Both the position numbers and the translations under genes were made by a program. 64,000 bases of DNA from Gehongia tenuis. Its GTDB lineage: Bacteria; Bacillota; Clostridia; Christensenellales; NSJ-53. Below the pieces are notes generated by a model, which worked only from the letters and a program-made list of their open reading frames with translations, did no database searches and was not told the DNA's origin. How positions within the stretch are numbered: position 1 is the first letter of the stretch; each line of letters begins with the position of its first letter. Below are positions 26,418 to 34,595 of the stretch, piece after piece. The DNA lies in assembly GCF_014384795.1 (NCBI RefSeq), contig NZ_JACRSR010000001.1, positions 310,001 through 374,000 on the forward strand, written 5' to 3'.

Positions 26418-26824
26418 GAAAACTCCACCTCTTTCGTCTTATTTGTACGACAGTGCTCACACACGCCGTAGAATGTGATATCCACAAAGTCAATCTCGTG
26501 CCGGGTGCTCACCTCGTCCAGCGGACCCAGCCGCTTCACCCATTCATCGGGCATATCATACACCTGATGACAATGGGTGCACACCAGATGGGGATGGTCG
26601 TCGCACCGACCGTCGTAGTGCAGGTTGTTCGCGTCCCCGTACAGGGGCTTGATCTCGCCGTTTGCCGAGAGCACCTTGAGGTTGCGGTACACCGTGCCCA
26701 GGGATATGCTGGGCATCTTTGCCCGGATGGCCTGATGGACCATTTCCGCCGTGGGATGGGCATGGGACGATTTCACCGCTTCCAAAATGGCCTGGCGCTG
26801 GCGGGAGTATCGCTGTTCTGCCAT
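26414..26824 (-). CDS. perR: PerR-type Fur-family peroxide regulator
   Basis: 136 aa Fur-family repressor. Winged helix N-terminal (about 8-80; [19 protein letters not shown]), then the [12 protein letters not shown] metal region and two CxxC pairs (CTHC, CEHC) for the structural zinc. Linkage with rubrerythrin argues for PerR (Fe-dependent H2O2 sensing) over Fur or Zur. ATG 26824 follows AAGGTGG; a GTG three codons upstream is an alternative. A dyad overlaps the start of transcription. Confidence 0.85.
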   Translation of the reverse strand: MAEQRYSRQRQAILEAVKSSHAHPTAEMVHQAIRAKMPSISLGTVYRNLKVLSANGEIKPLYGDANNLHYDGRCDDHPHLVCTHCHQVYDMPDEWVKRLGPLDEVSTRHEIDFVDITFYGVCEHCRTNKTKEVEFS

Positions 26825-26875
26825 GGTCACCACCTTCTTGGAAACAGTCTGGCGGGACGCCAGTTGCTGGTAAAT

Positions 26876-26888
26876 AGTAATGATTACT
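26876..26888. promoter_or_regulatory. Candidate PerR box
   Basis: Perfect 6-1-6 dyad AGTAAT-G-ATTACT just downstream of the perR -10 box, the spacing expected of Per/Fur boxes; supports autoregulation of perR-rbr. Confidence 0.65.
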
Positions 26889-26900
26889 GTTACTGTTTAT

Positions 26901-26929
26901 ACTATACATGCTGGCGGGGCCGTTGTCAA
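26901..26929 (-). promoter_or_regulatory. perR-rbr promoter
   Basis: On the minus strand TTGACA, 17 bases, TATAGT. Confidence 0.8.
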
Positions 26930-26950
26930 TAGTTTTGCCCAAAAAAGTGC

Positions 26951-27068
26951 AAAAAAAAAGAGTCTTTAAAACCTTTCGCCACTACAATATCCGGAAGAAA
27001 AGGGCAGACCGGAAATGAGAGAGGAAAAAAACGTGCGAAAGTGTTCTACGCTAAAGACTCCTTCAGAC
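26951..27068 (-). ncRNA. Candidate small RNA upstream of perR
   Basis: A free-standing transcription unit of about 118 bases on the minus strand with its own promoter and ending in nine U. Outer stem GAGTCTTTA/TAAAGACTC (26960-26968 with 27052-27060), second stem CTTTCGC/GCGAAAG (26973-26979 with 27035-27041), an inner TCCGG/CCGGA hairpin and a pyrimidine-rich loop (complement of 27017-27031). The terminator is the outer stem itself, so the whole RNA folds as one domain. No open frame starts in it. I could not match it to a known RNA family. Confidence 0.6.
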
Positions 27069-27074
27069 ACAAGT

Positions 27075-27104
27075 ATTTTAACATATTCATGGGCGGGATG
27101 TCAA
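27075..27104 (-). promoter_or_regulatory. Promoter of the candidate small RNA
   Basis: On the minus strand TTGACA, 18 bases, TAAAAT, about seven bases before the predicted 5' end. Confidence 0.7.
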
Positions 27105-27160
27105 TAGGGCCGGTTTTTCCAGGGATTTGATGATTTGGCCGTCCTTTGGCGGGCGGGGGC

Positions 27161-27199
27161 AAAAAAAGCCGGACACGGCTGTTCTTAACCGTGTCCGGC
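27161..27199 (-). terminator. Terminator of the lipoprotein gene
   Basis: 11-pair stem GCCGGACACGG/CCGTGTCCGGC with a T run on the minus strand. Confidence 0.85.
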
Positions 27200-27238
27200 A
27201 TATTCTTCACTGCGGACCGCCCGGAAGCGTTCTTCCTT

Positions 27239-28075
27239 TTACTTGTTGAGCAGGGACGTGCCGGCCTGATCCTTCACGTCCTGGGGTATTTCGATGGTCA
27301 CGCTGTCGTAGTTCGAGAAGGTGTACTCCATGATCATGCGTTCACAGGTGCCGGCATAGAGCGTGCCCATGCAGATGCTGTAGGCCTCGGTGAAGTCGGC
27401 GTGGATCTTGAGGAGATTGCCGTTCTCCTGGTCCACCCACACCATGAAGGGCACATCCCCGATGGATTCGATCATGGGCTGGTAGGGCATACCCGCCGTC
27501 ATCTGCTCCAGCATGCTGTACATGCCCAGCATCTCCATGTAGTTCAAAAGATCGTCGTTCTTGACGGTGATGAGAATGCGGTCCGCCATGCGGCCCTCGA
27601 TCTCCTCCTCGCCGTCCAGGACGGCCTCGCCGTTCTTCAGGAAGTCGGCGTCCTTATAGACCGCCATCTGGGCCAGAAGATCGTAGCTGTCGGCGCTGTC
27701 CACTTCGCCGGCCTCGAAGGGCATGCTGCTGGTGGAGGTGTACTTGTCAAACTTCTTGCCGTTCTCCTCCAGATAGCTGTCCAGGGTGGTGGTGGAGCCG
27801 TCCTCCCCGCCCTGGGTCTGGGAGCCCTGGGCGTGGGCGATGATCTTGGGGGAACGGACAAAATCCACGCTGGTCACAAGATCGATCTCCGAATTCATCA
27901 CGCCCTCGGCGGTGACGGATACGGACATTTTGTTCACGCCATGGTAGCTTTTGGCCTTGTCCACCCGGCTGAGGGCCTTCGTCACCCTGTCCATGGGGGT
28001 GGGCTCGCCGCAGGCGGTGAGGGAGGCCATCAGAGCCACGGCCATGACCGCCGCCAGTATCTTCTTTGGTTTCAT
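27239..28075 (-). CDS. Lipoprotein, DUF6612-like
   Basis: 278 aa. Lipoprotein signal with LTAC lipobox (Cys about residue 22), then a domain with N-terminal helix (MDRVTKALSRVDKAKSYHG) and long beta-rich region ending VTIEIPQDVKDQ. The layout resembles LolA/DUF6612-type secreted lipoproteins and the other minus-strand lipoprotein at 59959. Probably anchored on the outer face of the membrane; function unknown. The start has AGGAGG upstream. Confidence 0.65.
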   Translation of the reverse strand: MKPKKILAAVMAVALMASLTACGEPTPMDRVTKALSRVDKAKSYHGVNKMSVSVTAEGVMNSEIDLVTSVDFVRSPKIIAHAQGSQTQGGEDGSTTTLDSYLEENGKKFDKYTSTSSMPFEAGEVDSADSYDLLAQMAVYKDADFLKNGEAVLDGEEEIEGRMADRILITVKNDDLLNYMEMLGMYSMLEQMTAGMPYQPMIESIGDVPFMVWVDQENGNLLKIHADFTEAYSICMGTLYAGTCERMIMEYTFSNYDSVTIEIPQDVKDQAGTSLLNK

Positions 28076-28116
28076 CGAATATCCTCCTAGCGTACGTTTG
28101 TGTTGCATACTCCCCT

Positions 28117-28145
28117 ATTATAATCGGTCCTGGCGCTAATTTCAA
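28117..28145 (-). promoter_or_regulatory. Promoter of the lipoprotein gene
   Basis: On the minus strand TTGAAA, 17 bases, TATAAT; the -35 box overlaps the end of the DtxR-type gene. Confidence 0.75.
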
Positions 28146-28603
28146 ACATCTTTCCAAAATGACACAAAATTGCCCGGATTCTCCCGCACATAGCGGTTGA
28201 ATTTGGCGATGCGGACCATGGCCTCCTCGGTGAAATGGTGCTCGATGAGCTCCGCCTGGCGCAGCACCTCCCGGCGGATTCCCAGGTTGAGCAGCAGGCT
28301 CTCCACCTCCCGGTGGCGGGCAAGCAGGTGATCGCCCAGCTTCTGCCCCTCCGCGGTGAGGGTGAGCGCGCCGTGCTTCTCATGGGCGATGAGCCCGAGG
28401 GCCAAAAGCCGCCCCGCCATCTTGCTGGCCGAGGGGTCGCTCACCGACAGCGCCCGGGCCAGATCCCCGGATTTTACCGGCGCCCCGTTCGGGGACAGCC
28501 GCCGCAGCATCTCCACGTAGTCCTCCATGGCCGTGGTGAGCCCCGTCTCCTCCATCAGCCGATTCTCTCCGGTGTAGCCCCGGACCGTTTTAAATCCCGT
28601 CAT
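28142..28603 (-). CDS. DtxR/MntR-family metal-dependent regulator
   Basis: 153 aa. N-terminal winged helix (about residues 17-85, VKSGDLARALSVSDPSASKMAGRLLALGLI) and helical metal-binding/dimer domain (HREVESLLLNLGI, RQAELIEHHFTEEAM). No SH3-like third domain, as in MntR. Divergent from feoAB, so iron-responsive control of ferrous uptake is the likely role, though a manganese role cannot be excluded. Start ATG has AAAGGAG upstream. Confidence 0.85.
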   Translation of the reverse strand: MTGFKTVRGYTGENRLMEETGLTTAMEDYVEMLRRLSPNGAPVKSGDLARALSVSDPSASKMAGRLLALGLIAHEKHGALTLTAEGQKLGDHLLARHREVESLLLNLGIRREVLRQAELIEHHFTEEAMVRIAKFNRYVRENPGNFVSFWKDV

Positions 28604-28687
28604 GACCCCTTGCTCCTTTCTTTCGCCTTCTATCACCTTATGCAAAGGGGGCACATAGTATATCGGTGAGGGGGAAAGTTTTTCCCC

Positions 28688-28711
28688 TGGCTAAAACACA
28701 AATTTTAACCA
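28688..28711. promoter_or_regulatory. Candidate DtxR-type operator before feoA
   Basis: Inverted repeat TGGCTAAAA-N6-TTTTAACCA (eight of nine pairs) 16 bases before feoA, between the divergent regulator and feoAB. Confidence 0.55.
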
Positions 28712-28726
28712 AAGGAAAGATGACTT

Positions 28727-28963
28727 ATGATGAATCAAGTGATCCCTCTGAACGAAGTGCCCGAGGGCAGGAAAGCCGTGATCCGCGGGCTTCGGGAAAA
28801 CGGGGGTTTTGAAAAACGGCTGTCCGATCTGGGCTTTGTGGAGGGCAGCGCCGTCACGCCGCTGTTCATCTCGCCCAGCGGGGACCCGAGAGCATTCTTC
28901 CTCAGAGGCGCTGTGGTGGCCCTCCGCCGGGACGCCGCCCAGGGCATTCTGGTGGAAGTGTAG
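28727..28963 (+). CDS. feoA: FeoA-type ferrous iron transport protein
   Basis: 78 aa SH3-like FeoA protein (GFEKRLSDLGFVEGSAVTPL), a cytoplasmic accessory of the FeoB Fe2+ permease. Two ATG codons in tandem start it, with AAAGGAAAG upstream. Nine bases separate it from feoB, and the DtxR-type regulator is divergent, the usual layout of iron uptake operons. Confidence 0.9.
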   Translation: MMNQVIPLNEVPEGRKAVIRGLRENGGFEKRLSDLGFVEGSAVTPLFISPSGDPRAFFLRGAVVALRRDAAQGILVEV

Positions 28964-28972
28964 GAGGTTTGT

Positions 28973-31618
28973 ATGAGTAGATCGACGAAGGGCGGGCTCA
29001 CCCTCGCCCTGGCTGGCAACCCCAATGTGGGGAAATCCACCCTGTTCAACGCCCTCACCGGCATGCATCAGCACACCGGCAACTGGCCGGGCAAGACCGT
29101 TCAGCTTGCCGAGGGCCGCACCTGGGTGGGCGAGCGGGAGGTCCGGCTGGTGGATCTCCCCGGTACCTATTCCCTGTCCTCCCATTCGCCGGAGGAGGAG
29201 GTCGCCCGGGATTTCATCCTGGGCGGCGCGGACGGGGTGATCGTGGTGCTGGACGCCACCGCCCTGGAGCGCAATCTGATCCTGGCACTGCAGATCCTGG
29301 AGATGACCCCCCGGGTTGTTTTGTGCCTCAATCTCATGGATGAGGCCGCCCGGCGGGGCTTCAAGGTGGACCCGGACGCCCTCGGACGGCAGCTGGGCGT
29401 TCTCGTTGTGCCCACCGCCGCCGCAAAAAAGCAGGGGCTTGCCGAGCTCATGGAGGCTGCCGTCGCCGTGACCGGAGACGGAGAGTATGGGCAGGGAGCG
29501 ATGGACGGCGCATGCCAAGCGGAGGACGAAGGGCGGTGTCAGAGGACCGCCGATCCGTGGGGAGAGAATGGAGCGTCCGGCCGGAAGCGCGAAGGTGATG
29601 GGCAGACCAGCCCCATCGCGGCCCCGTGCGCAGCCAGCAAAAGGGGCGGAGGCACCGGTGAAAAAATAGATTGTGCATGCGAGGAAAAAGCCTTGGATGC
29701 GAATAGTGAAAGCGATTACAGATATTGTGGGATATCTGGCCCCGAACCCGCAAATGACCGCGGGAACCAGCGGGAAAAAGCCATGGATATGGAGAGCCCG
29801 ACTGGAGCCGGACAGCCGGACCGGCGGGAGGGCGCGGCTGAAAACGAACAGCGGGAAAAGCCGGCAGGCACGCGGAGTGGAAGGGGGCACTGCCCCAAAG
29901 ACGATATGCGAACGGCGCAGGAGGGAGCCGAAGCGGTGGGAAGCCATCGGGAGGCCCGCATGGCGGAAAACGCCGGGCAAGGAAAGCCGACAGGCACGCG
30001 GAGTGGAAGGGGGCACTGCCCCCATGGAAGAGCGTGCAGGGGATGCCCCTACGCCTCGAGAAGCGCTCTTGAGCGCTATCGGGCGCTCTACGGCGACGGG
30101 GAAGGCGTGCCGGAACGGCAAGCCCCCCGGGATCCGGTGCATTACGGCAGGGCCGAACCGGTGATCGGCGCACTGGCAGGCGTGCTGGGCAGCCGCTATG
30201 CGGCGCTGGTCGCCCTGGAACTGGCCACGGGAACACAGCCGGACCGCACGAAAAAAGAGACCTGGACCCTCATTGAGGGCGCCAGGGCGCAGCTCAAGGA
30301 GCTCGTGGATGCCTCGCCCGAGACCTATGGCGCCCAGTGCCGGGCGAAGGAGGCCGGCAGGGTGGCGGCTAAGGTGGTTTCCGGTGGGCACCGCAGCGGC
30401 CGCGTGGACCGCATCCTCACCTCGAAGCGGTTCGGTATCCCCATCATGATCGCCTTTCTGGCGCTCATCCTTTGGATCACCATCGCCGGGACGAACGTGC
30501 CCTCCGCTTATCTGGCGCAGGCCTTCGAAGCCCTGAAGGGCTGGCTTCAGCCCGTTCTGCTGAACCTGGGTATGTCCGCCTTCTTCGTGGGCCTCATCGT
30601 GGACGGCATGGTGGGCACCCTGGGCTGGGTGGTCTCCGTGATGCTGCCGCCCATGGCCATCTTCTTCCCCCTGTTCACCCTGCTGGAGGACCTGGGCGTG
30701 CTTCCCCGCATCGCCTTCAACCTGGACGGCTACTTCCAGCGGGCCAAAGCCTGCGGCAAACAGGCCCTGACCATGTGCATGGGCCTTGGATGCAATGCGG
30801 TGGGGGTGGTGGGATGCCGGATCATCGACTCCGAACGGGAGCGCATGATCGCCATTCTTACCAACAACTTTATGCCCTGCAACGGGCGGTTTCCCATCTT
30901 GATTGCGATTTCGGCGGTGTTCTTCGGCGGCGCGCTGGGGTCCGCCGCCGGCGCTGCGGCCGTGCTCGCGGCCGTGCTCCTCGGCGTTTTCGCCACCCTT
31001 GCCGTCTCCCGCATCCTCTCCGGCACCCTCCTAAAGGGTATGCCCTCCGCCTTCACCCTGGAGCTGCCGCCTTACCGCAAACCGCAGATCGCCAAAGTGC
31101 TGGTGAGGTCCGTGCTGGACCGCACGCTGTTCGTGCTGGGCCGCGCCGCCGCCGTGGCCGCGCCGGCCGGTATCCTCATCTTCCTGCTCGCCAACATTGA
31201 GGTGGGGGAGGGCAGCCTTCTTTCCGCCTTCACCGCCTTCCTCGATCCCGCCGGAAGGCTGATGGGCCTGGACGGCGTCATCCTCGCCGCCTTCATCCTG
31301 GGCATCCCCGCCAACGAAACGGTGATCCCCATCATGCTGATGGCCTATCTCGCCACCGGCACCCTCACCGAGGCCGGTTCCATGGCGGAGCTCGCCGCCA
31401 TCCTGAAGGGCCAGGGCTGGACGATGGTGACCGCGGTCAACGTGATGATTCTCACCATCATGCACTTCCCCTGCGCCACCACCCTTTGGACCATAAAAAA
31501 GGAAACGGGCAGCCTCAAATGGACCGCCCTCGCCTTTCTGCTGCCCACCCTCACCGGAGTGATCCTGTGCGTGCTGATCCACGGCCTGGCCGGGCTTTGG
31601 CCGCTGGTATTCGGTTGA
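28973..31618 (+). CDS. feoB: FeoB ferrous iron permease with large insertion
   Basis: 881 aa, far above the usual 600-780. The N-terminal G domain is complete: GNPNVGKST (G1, residues 15-23), DLPG (G3), NLMD (G4) and TAA (G5). The usual GDI helices (HYGRAEPVIGALAGVLGSRYAAL) resume near residue 390, and the membrane region with two Gate motifs follows (GLGCNAVGVVGCRI, MHFPCATTL). Between them lies a low-complexity block of about 190 residues (about 170-360) that no FeoB I know has. The frame is kept, so the protein may be made full length. Confidence 0.9.
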   Translation: MSRSTKGGLTLALAGNPNVGKSTLFNALTGMHQHTGNWPGKTVQLAEGRTWVGEREVRLVDLPGTYSLSSHSPEEEVARDFILGGADGVIVVLDATALERNLILALQILEMTPRVVLCLNLMDEAARRGFKVDPDALGRQLGVLVVPTAAAKKQGLAELMEAAVAVTGDGEYGQGAMDGACQAEDEGRCQRTADPWGENGASGRKREGDGQTSPIAAPCAASKRGGGTGEKIDCACEEKALDANSESDYRYCGISGPEPANDRGNQREKAMDMESPTGAGQPDRREGAAENEQREKPAGTRSGRGHCPKDDMRTAQEGAEAVGSHREARMAENAGQGKPTGTRSGRGHCPHGRACRGCPYASRSALERYRALYGDGEGVPERQAPRDPVHYGRAEPVIGALAGVLGSRYAALVALELATGTQPDRTKKETWTLIEGARAQLKELVDASPETYGAQCRAKEAGRVAAKVVSGGHRSGRVDRILTSKRFGIPIMIAFLALILWITIAGTNVPSAYLAQAFEALKGWLQPVLLNLGMSAFFVGLIVDGMVGTLGWVVSVMLPPMAIFFPLFTLLEDLGVLPRIAFNLDGYFQRAKACGKQALTMCMGLGCNAVGVVGCRIIDSERERMIAILTNNFMPCNGRFPILIAISAVFFGGALGSAAGAAAVLAAVLLGVFATLAVSRILSGTLLKGMPSAFTLELPPYRKPQIAKVLVRSVLDRTLFVLGRAAAVAAPAGILIFLLANIEVGEGSLLSAFTAFLDPAGRLMGLDGVILAAFILGIPANETVIPIMLMAYLATGTLTEAGSMAELAAILKGQGWTMVTAVNVMILTIMHFPCATTLWTIKKETGSLKWTALAFLLPTLTGVILCVLIHGLAGLWPLVFG
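29480..30060. repeat. Low-complexity insertion inside feoB
   Basis: In-frame block of purine-rich sequence. It includes a 40-base direct repeat at 29857-29896 and 29983-30022 with one mismatch, spaced 126 bases (42 codons), each encoding a GTRSGRGHCP stretch. The copy at 29981 shares GGAAAGCCGACAGG with the ABC operon spacer at 2774-2812. Confidence 0.75.
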
Positions 31619-31643
31619 CAACAGGCCATTCTTCCATTATAGT
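31615..31643 (+). promoter_or_regulatory. Promoter of the lipoprotein cluster
   Basis: TTGACA, 17 bases, TATAGT; the -35 box overlaps the feoB stop codon. A GGGAG-AAAA-CTCCC hairpin follows in the leader (31651-31664). Confidence 0.75.
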
Positions 31644-31694
31644 ATCACACGGGAGAAAACTCCCGAGGTACAGTATAGGAAGGAAGGGTTTCAT

Positions 31695-32366
31695 TTGAAG
31701 AAGATTGTTGCGCTCATCATGGTCGTGGGCATGTTCGCCATGGCCCTCACCGCCTGCGGCGGCACCGACGCCGCCACCCCCTCGCCGGAGGCTACGCCCA
31801 GCGCGGCCGCTACCCCCGCTCCCACCCCGGAGGCTACGCCTGCGCCGGAAACCACCCCCGCTGAAGCCGAGGTTGGCGGCGTGAGCACCCCCGAGTCGGT
31901 GACCACGGAGGAGACCGTGACCAAGGCCGGCGACAAATACGAGGGCGCCGGTTTCACCGTGACCCTGCCCGAGGGCTTCTCCGGCACCGCGGATGAAGAG
32001 GGCGCCATGTACACCAAGATGGACATGAACGAGGGCAAGGTGGAGATGATCATGATCATGAACACCGACGCTGCCGGCGGTTCCGTGTCCGATCTCACCG
32101 ATGAGCAGCTTGCCCAGCTGGGCGAGCAGATGATGGGCGCCAGCGACGAGAACGCTGAGTCCAACGTGTCCCGCAGCCAGATTTCCGGCAAGGACGCCGT
32201 GAAGCTGGAGATCACCCAGACCCAGGACTCCGTGGTGATCACCGGTGAAGCCTACATGTTCGACAGCAACGACAGCCTGGCTACCGTGCTGGTGGTTTCC
32301 TCCGGCACCGAGGCGGGCCTGTCCGCCGACATGCAGGGCGTGCTGGACAGCGTCGTCATCGAATAA
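31695..32366 (+). CDS. Lipoprotein, PsbP-like, paralogue 1
   Basis: 223 aa, TTG start with GGAAGGG upstream. Signal peptide with LTAC lipobox (Cys 21), an Ala/Thr/Pro linker (about 22-70), then a domain opening GFTVTLPEGF and closing SADMQGVLDSVVIE. This opening and length suit a PsbP/DUF1795-like fold. First of a run of related proteins in this cluster; function unknown, probably on the outer membrane face. Confidence 0.7.
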   Translation: MKKIVALIMVVGMFAMALTACGGTDAATPSPEATPSAAATPAPTPEATPAPETTPAEAEVGGVSTPESVTTEETVTKAGDKYEGAGFTVTLPEGFSGTADEEGAMYTKMDMNEGKVEMIMIMNTDAAGGSVSDLTDEQLAQLGEQMMGASDENAESNVSRSQISGKDAVKLEITQTQDSVVITGEAYMFDSNDSLATVLVVSSGTEAGLSADMQGVLDSVVIE

Positions 32367-32375
32367 TTGAAAGAA

Positions 32376-32423
32376 AAGAAACCTGGCCGAAGCCGTTTCT
32401 GGCGGGCCGGGTTTCTTTTTTTT
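32376..32423 (+). terminator. Rho-independent terminator
   Basis: AGAAACC-GGCC and GGCC-GGTTTCT arms, T-rich tail. Confidence 0.75.
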
Positions 32424-32660
32424 GTCACATTTCCGACACGGTGAGGACCCATGGGTCCGGTAGGATGGACCTGAGCCTGAAGCCGGGGCACGCCCAGCGC
32501 GTTCACTCGGAAAGGAACGGATCGTGCGCGAATTGATCCTGAAAAGCTTGCTCCGCGCAGCGATGGGCTGTTTGGGCCTGTGGGGCGCCCGGGCCATGGC
32601 CCGCTGAAAGGGCCCCGCACTGCTGGGCCGGGCTGGGGGCCCCGGGCGTTCAGGTGAACC
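32424..32660. other. Intergenic region without a clear gene
   Basis: About 240 GC-rich bases between lipoprotein genes. A 28-codon frame (GTG at about 32522, AAAGGA upstream; RELILKSLLRAAMGCLG) is possible but unsupported by any family. Confidence 0.4.
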
Positions 32661-32682
32661 TTGAGGAAAGAGGGTATGTACT

Positions 32683-33342
32683 TTGAAACGAACCATGCTC
32701 ATGATTGCGGGCGTCGTCGCGGTCGCCCTGGGACTGACTGCCTGCGGCGGCGGCAACTCTGCCACCCCGTCGGCTTCCGCAAAGACCACCCCGAAGGCGA
32801 CGCCGGCGGCGTCCGCCACACCGGAAGCATCCGATTCCCAGGCCTCGGCTGAGGTCACGCCCACTGCGGCCACCGTCACCAAGCCCGGGGATCTGTACCA
32901 AAGCGGCGGCGGATTCTCCATCATGCTGCCCACCGGCTACACCATCGAGAAGGACACGAAAACCTCCGCTTCCCTCACCCGGGAGGACGGAGAGGTGAAG
33001 GATAGGCTGATGGTGGAGGCGGACGGCGGGTTCACCGCGGCCAGCCTTGCCGCCCTCACCGATGAGGAGATGGAGGAATGGGCGGGGAACCTTCTGGACA
33101 ACGGCACGGTGAACGCCGTCGTCGAGGACATCACGCTGGACGGCAAGCCCGCCAAAAAGATCACCGCCACGGACAGCTCCGGCGAGACGCCGGTGACGCT
33201 GACGGCCTATCTGTTTGACGGAAGCTCCGCCATCGCCGCCGTCGCCGGCATCACCAGCGGCGGCGACACGCTCTCCGCCGATCTCGCCGAGGCCATGGAC
33301 AGCCTCTTCTACGAGACGGCCACGCCCTCCCCCGAGAGCTGA
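32683..33342 (+). CDS. Lipoprotein, PsbP-like, paralogue 2
   Basis: 219 aa, TTG start. LTAC lipobox (Cys 21), Ser/Thr/Ala/Pro linker to about residue 65, then GFSIMLPTGYTIEKD and a C-terminal SADLAEAMDSLFYE that aligns with the neighbouring lipoproteins. Followed by a strong terminator. Same inferred fold and location as paralogue 1. Confidence 0.7.
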   Translation: MKRTMLMIAGVVAVALGLTACGGGNSATPSASAKTTPKATPAASATPEASDSQASAEVTPTAATVTKPGDLYQSGGGFSIMLPTGYTIEKDTKTSASLTREDGEVKDRLMVEADGGFTAASLAALTDEEMEEWAGNLLDNGTVNAVVEDITLDGKPAKKITATDSSGETPVTLTAYLFDGSSAIAAVAGITSGGDTLSADLAEAMDSLFYETATPSPES

Positions 33343-33353
33343 TTCCCTTCCAC

Positions 33354-33387
33354 AAAAGGACAGAAATGCTGCATTTCTGTCCTTTTT
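33354..33387 (+). terminator. Rho-independent terminator
   Basis: AAAAGGACAGAAATG and CATTTCTGTCCTTTT arms with a CTG loop. Confidence 0.9.
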
Positions 33388-33421
33388 GCTTTTGTGGGAA
33401 GCGGGAGGAGACGGGAGGAAG

Positions 33422-33500
33422 GCGAGGGGCGCGGATGGGACTTGGCAGGGCGCGGGGGGGAGCGGGGCGCGGATGGGACTTGGCAGGGCGCCGGGGGCGC
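33422..33500. repeat. Direct repeat carrying a promoter
   Basis: Two copies of GGGCGCGGATGGGACTTGGC, about 43 bases apart. The second copy supplies the TTGGCA -35 box of the promoter at 33480. Confidence 0.6.
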
Positions 33501-33508
33501 GGTACAAT
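33480..33508 (+). promoter_or_regulatory. Promoter for paralogue 3
   Basis: TTGGCA, 17 bases, TACAAT. Confidence 0.6.
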
Positions 33509-33539
33509 AGGATGGGAATAAAATGGGGGGGTATTTTCG

Positions 33540-34286
33540 ATGGAAAAGACGCGATGGGGTCTTCGCATTGTGGTGATGCTGCTGGTGGCCGCGCTGGTGG
33601 GCCTGATCACCTGGCATTTTGTCAGCCGAAACGTGCCGCCGCCCAGTGCCGGCGGTTCCGATGCCGTGCAGGATGGGGAGCTTTGGACCGGTGAGGATAC
33701 CCCGAAGGATGGGCAGGGGACGGATGAGCCTTTGGATGATGAGGCGGCCCGGCCTCTGGAACCCGGCGAGATGGCCGTGCCCATGGAGGGGGAAACCCTG
33801 GGGCCCACGGCGGAGGGGGATTTCTTCCGGTACCACGGCATGAAGCTCACCTTTCCGGCTGGGGTGAGCTGGTATGCCATTGAGGATTCGCTGTATTTCG
33901 ACTGGGACTACGATGAATACATCTCGCTCAACTATTACGAGGATCTGGGCGGGGAGAACGGGCTGGCCGATTACTCCGAGGAGGAGCTGCGGGAGCTGGC
34001 CGAAAGCTGGGCCGAGGAGGACGGCAGCCAGGTCTGGGCCGAACGGGTGCGGGTCGCCGGCCTCGTCGGCGTGAGGATCACCACCCTGGAGGAATCGGAG
34101 GCGGGAAGGGAGCTTTGGACCTGGTATACGCTGGAAATGGACGGCGATATCCTGGAGATCTGGGCCACCTGCGCCCTCGGCGATGATGAGACTGTGGAGA
34201 AGGGGGATCAGGGGCCCGCGCTGCCCGGCGCGATTCAGAAGGTGCTGGAGAATATTGAGCTGGAGGGCCGGGATCAGGGCCTGTGA
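33540..34286 (+). CDS. Membrane-anchored PsbP-like protein, paralogue 3
   Basis: 248 aa. No lipobox: an N-terminal uncleaved helix (about residues 8-28) anchors it. After an acidic linker (about 35-85) the domain starts MKLTFPAGVSWY and ends AIQKVLENIEL, matching the pattern of the neighbouring lipoproteins but more diverged and Trp/Tyr-rich. ATG start. Confidence 0.65.
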   Translation: MEKTRWGLRIVVMLLVAALVGLITWHFVSRNVPPPSAGGSDAVQDGELWTGEDTPKDGQGTDEPLDDEAARPLEPGEMAVPMEGETLGPTAEGDFFRYHGMKLTFPAGVSWYAIEDSLYFDWDYDEYISLNYYEDLGGENGLADYSEEELRELAESWAEEDGSQVWAERVRVAGLVGVRITTLEESEAGRELWTWYTLEMDGDILEIWATCALGDDETVEKGDQGPALPGAIQKVLENIELEGRDQGL

Positions 34287-34351
34287 CGGAAGGGCCGGGG
34301 ACGGCAAGTGATGGGCGGGGCCGGGCAGGCTCCGCTTTACCTATAAATGGA

Positions 34352-34479
34352 CAAAAAAAGACATCTGTGTAATGAATACACAGATGCAAAATGAAAGGAG
34401 AATATACGCCCCGTCTACTGGGTAAGAGCGACGTAAGCGTCACATGCGTGTGGCACATGTGTGTGATCTCTCAATCAAC
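34352..34479 (-). ncRNA. Candidate small RNA in the lipoprotein cluster
   Basis: Minus-strand unit of about 128 bases: strong promoter (below), then a terminator hairpin CATCTGTGTA/TACACAGATG (34362-34386) followed by a run of T. Internal dyads: CACATG/CATGTG (near 34441-34461), GACG-TAAG-CGTC (34430-34441) and a CCCCGTCTACTGGG hairpin. The plus strand has no good gene across it. It could be a trans-acting sRNA or a type I antitoxin; I cannot match it to a known family. Confidence 0.6.
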
Positions 34480-34485
34480 GTGTCC

Positions 34486-34514
34486 ATTCTACAGGAAAAA
34501 CCGGGCCTTGTCAA
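34486..34514 (-). promoter_or_regulatory. Promoter of the candidate small RNA
   Basis: On the minus strand TTGACA, 17 bases, TAGAAT. Confidence 0.75.
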
Positions 34515-34535
34515 GGGTATTTTTAAAGTTTTTTG

Positions 34536-34564
34536 TTTACTTATGCCTAATATTTAGGTAAAAT
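34536..34564 (+). promoter_or_regulatory. Promoter with operator-like dyad
   Basis: TTTACT, 17 bases, TAAAAT, with a CCTAA-TAT-TTAGG dyad in the spacer. Its -10 covers the ATG at 34563, so translation must begin further down. Confidence 0.6.
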
Positions 34565-34595
34565 GGAGAAAAGATCGAAATGGGAGGGAAATTTC

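Noticed and set aside
26951-27068. 6S RNA
   Set aside because: It is too short and lacks the central open bubble between long closing and terminal stems.
28691-30391. 566-codon minus-strand open frame opposite feoAB
   Set aside because: No start signals and low-complexity product; feoA and feoB on the plus strand have clear motifs.
32522-32607. 28-codon ORF RELILKSLLRAAMG between lipoprotein genes
   Set aside because: A possible ribosome-binding site exists but the frame is short, GC-rich and unsupported.
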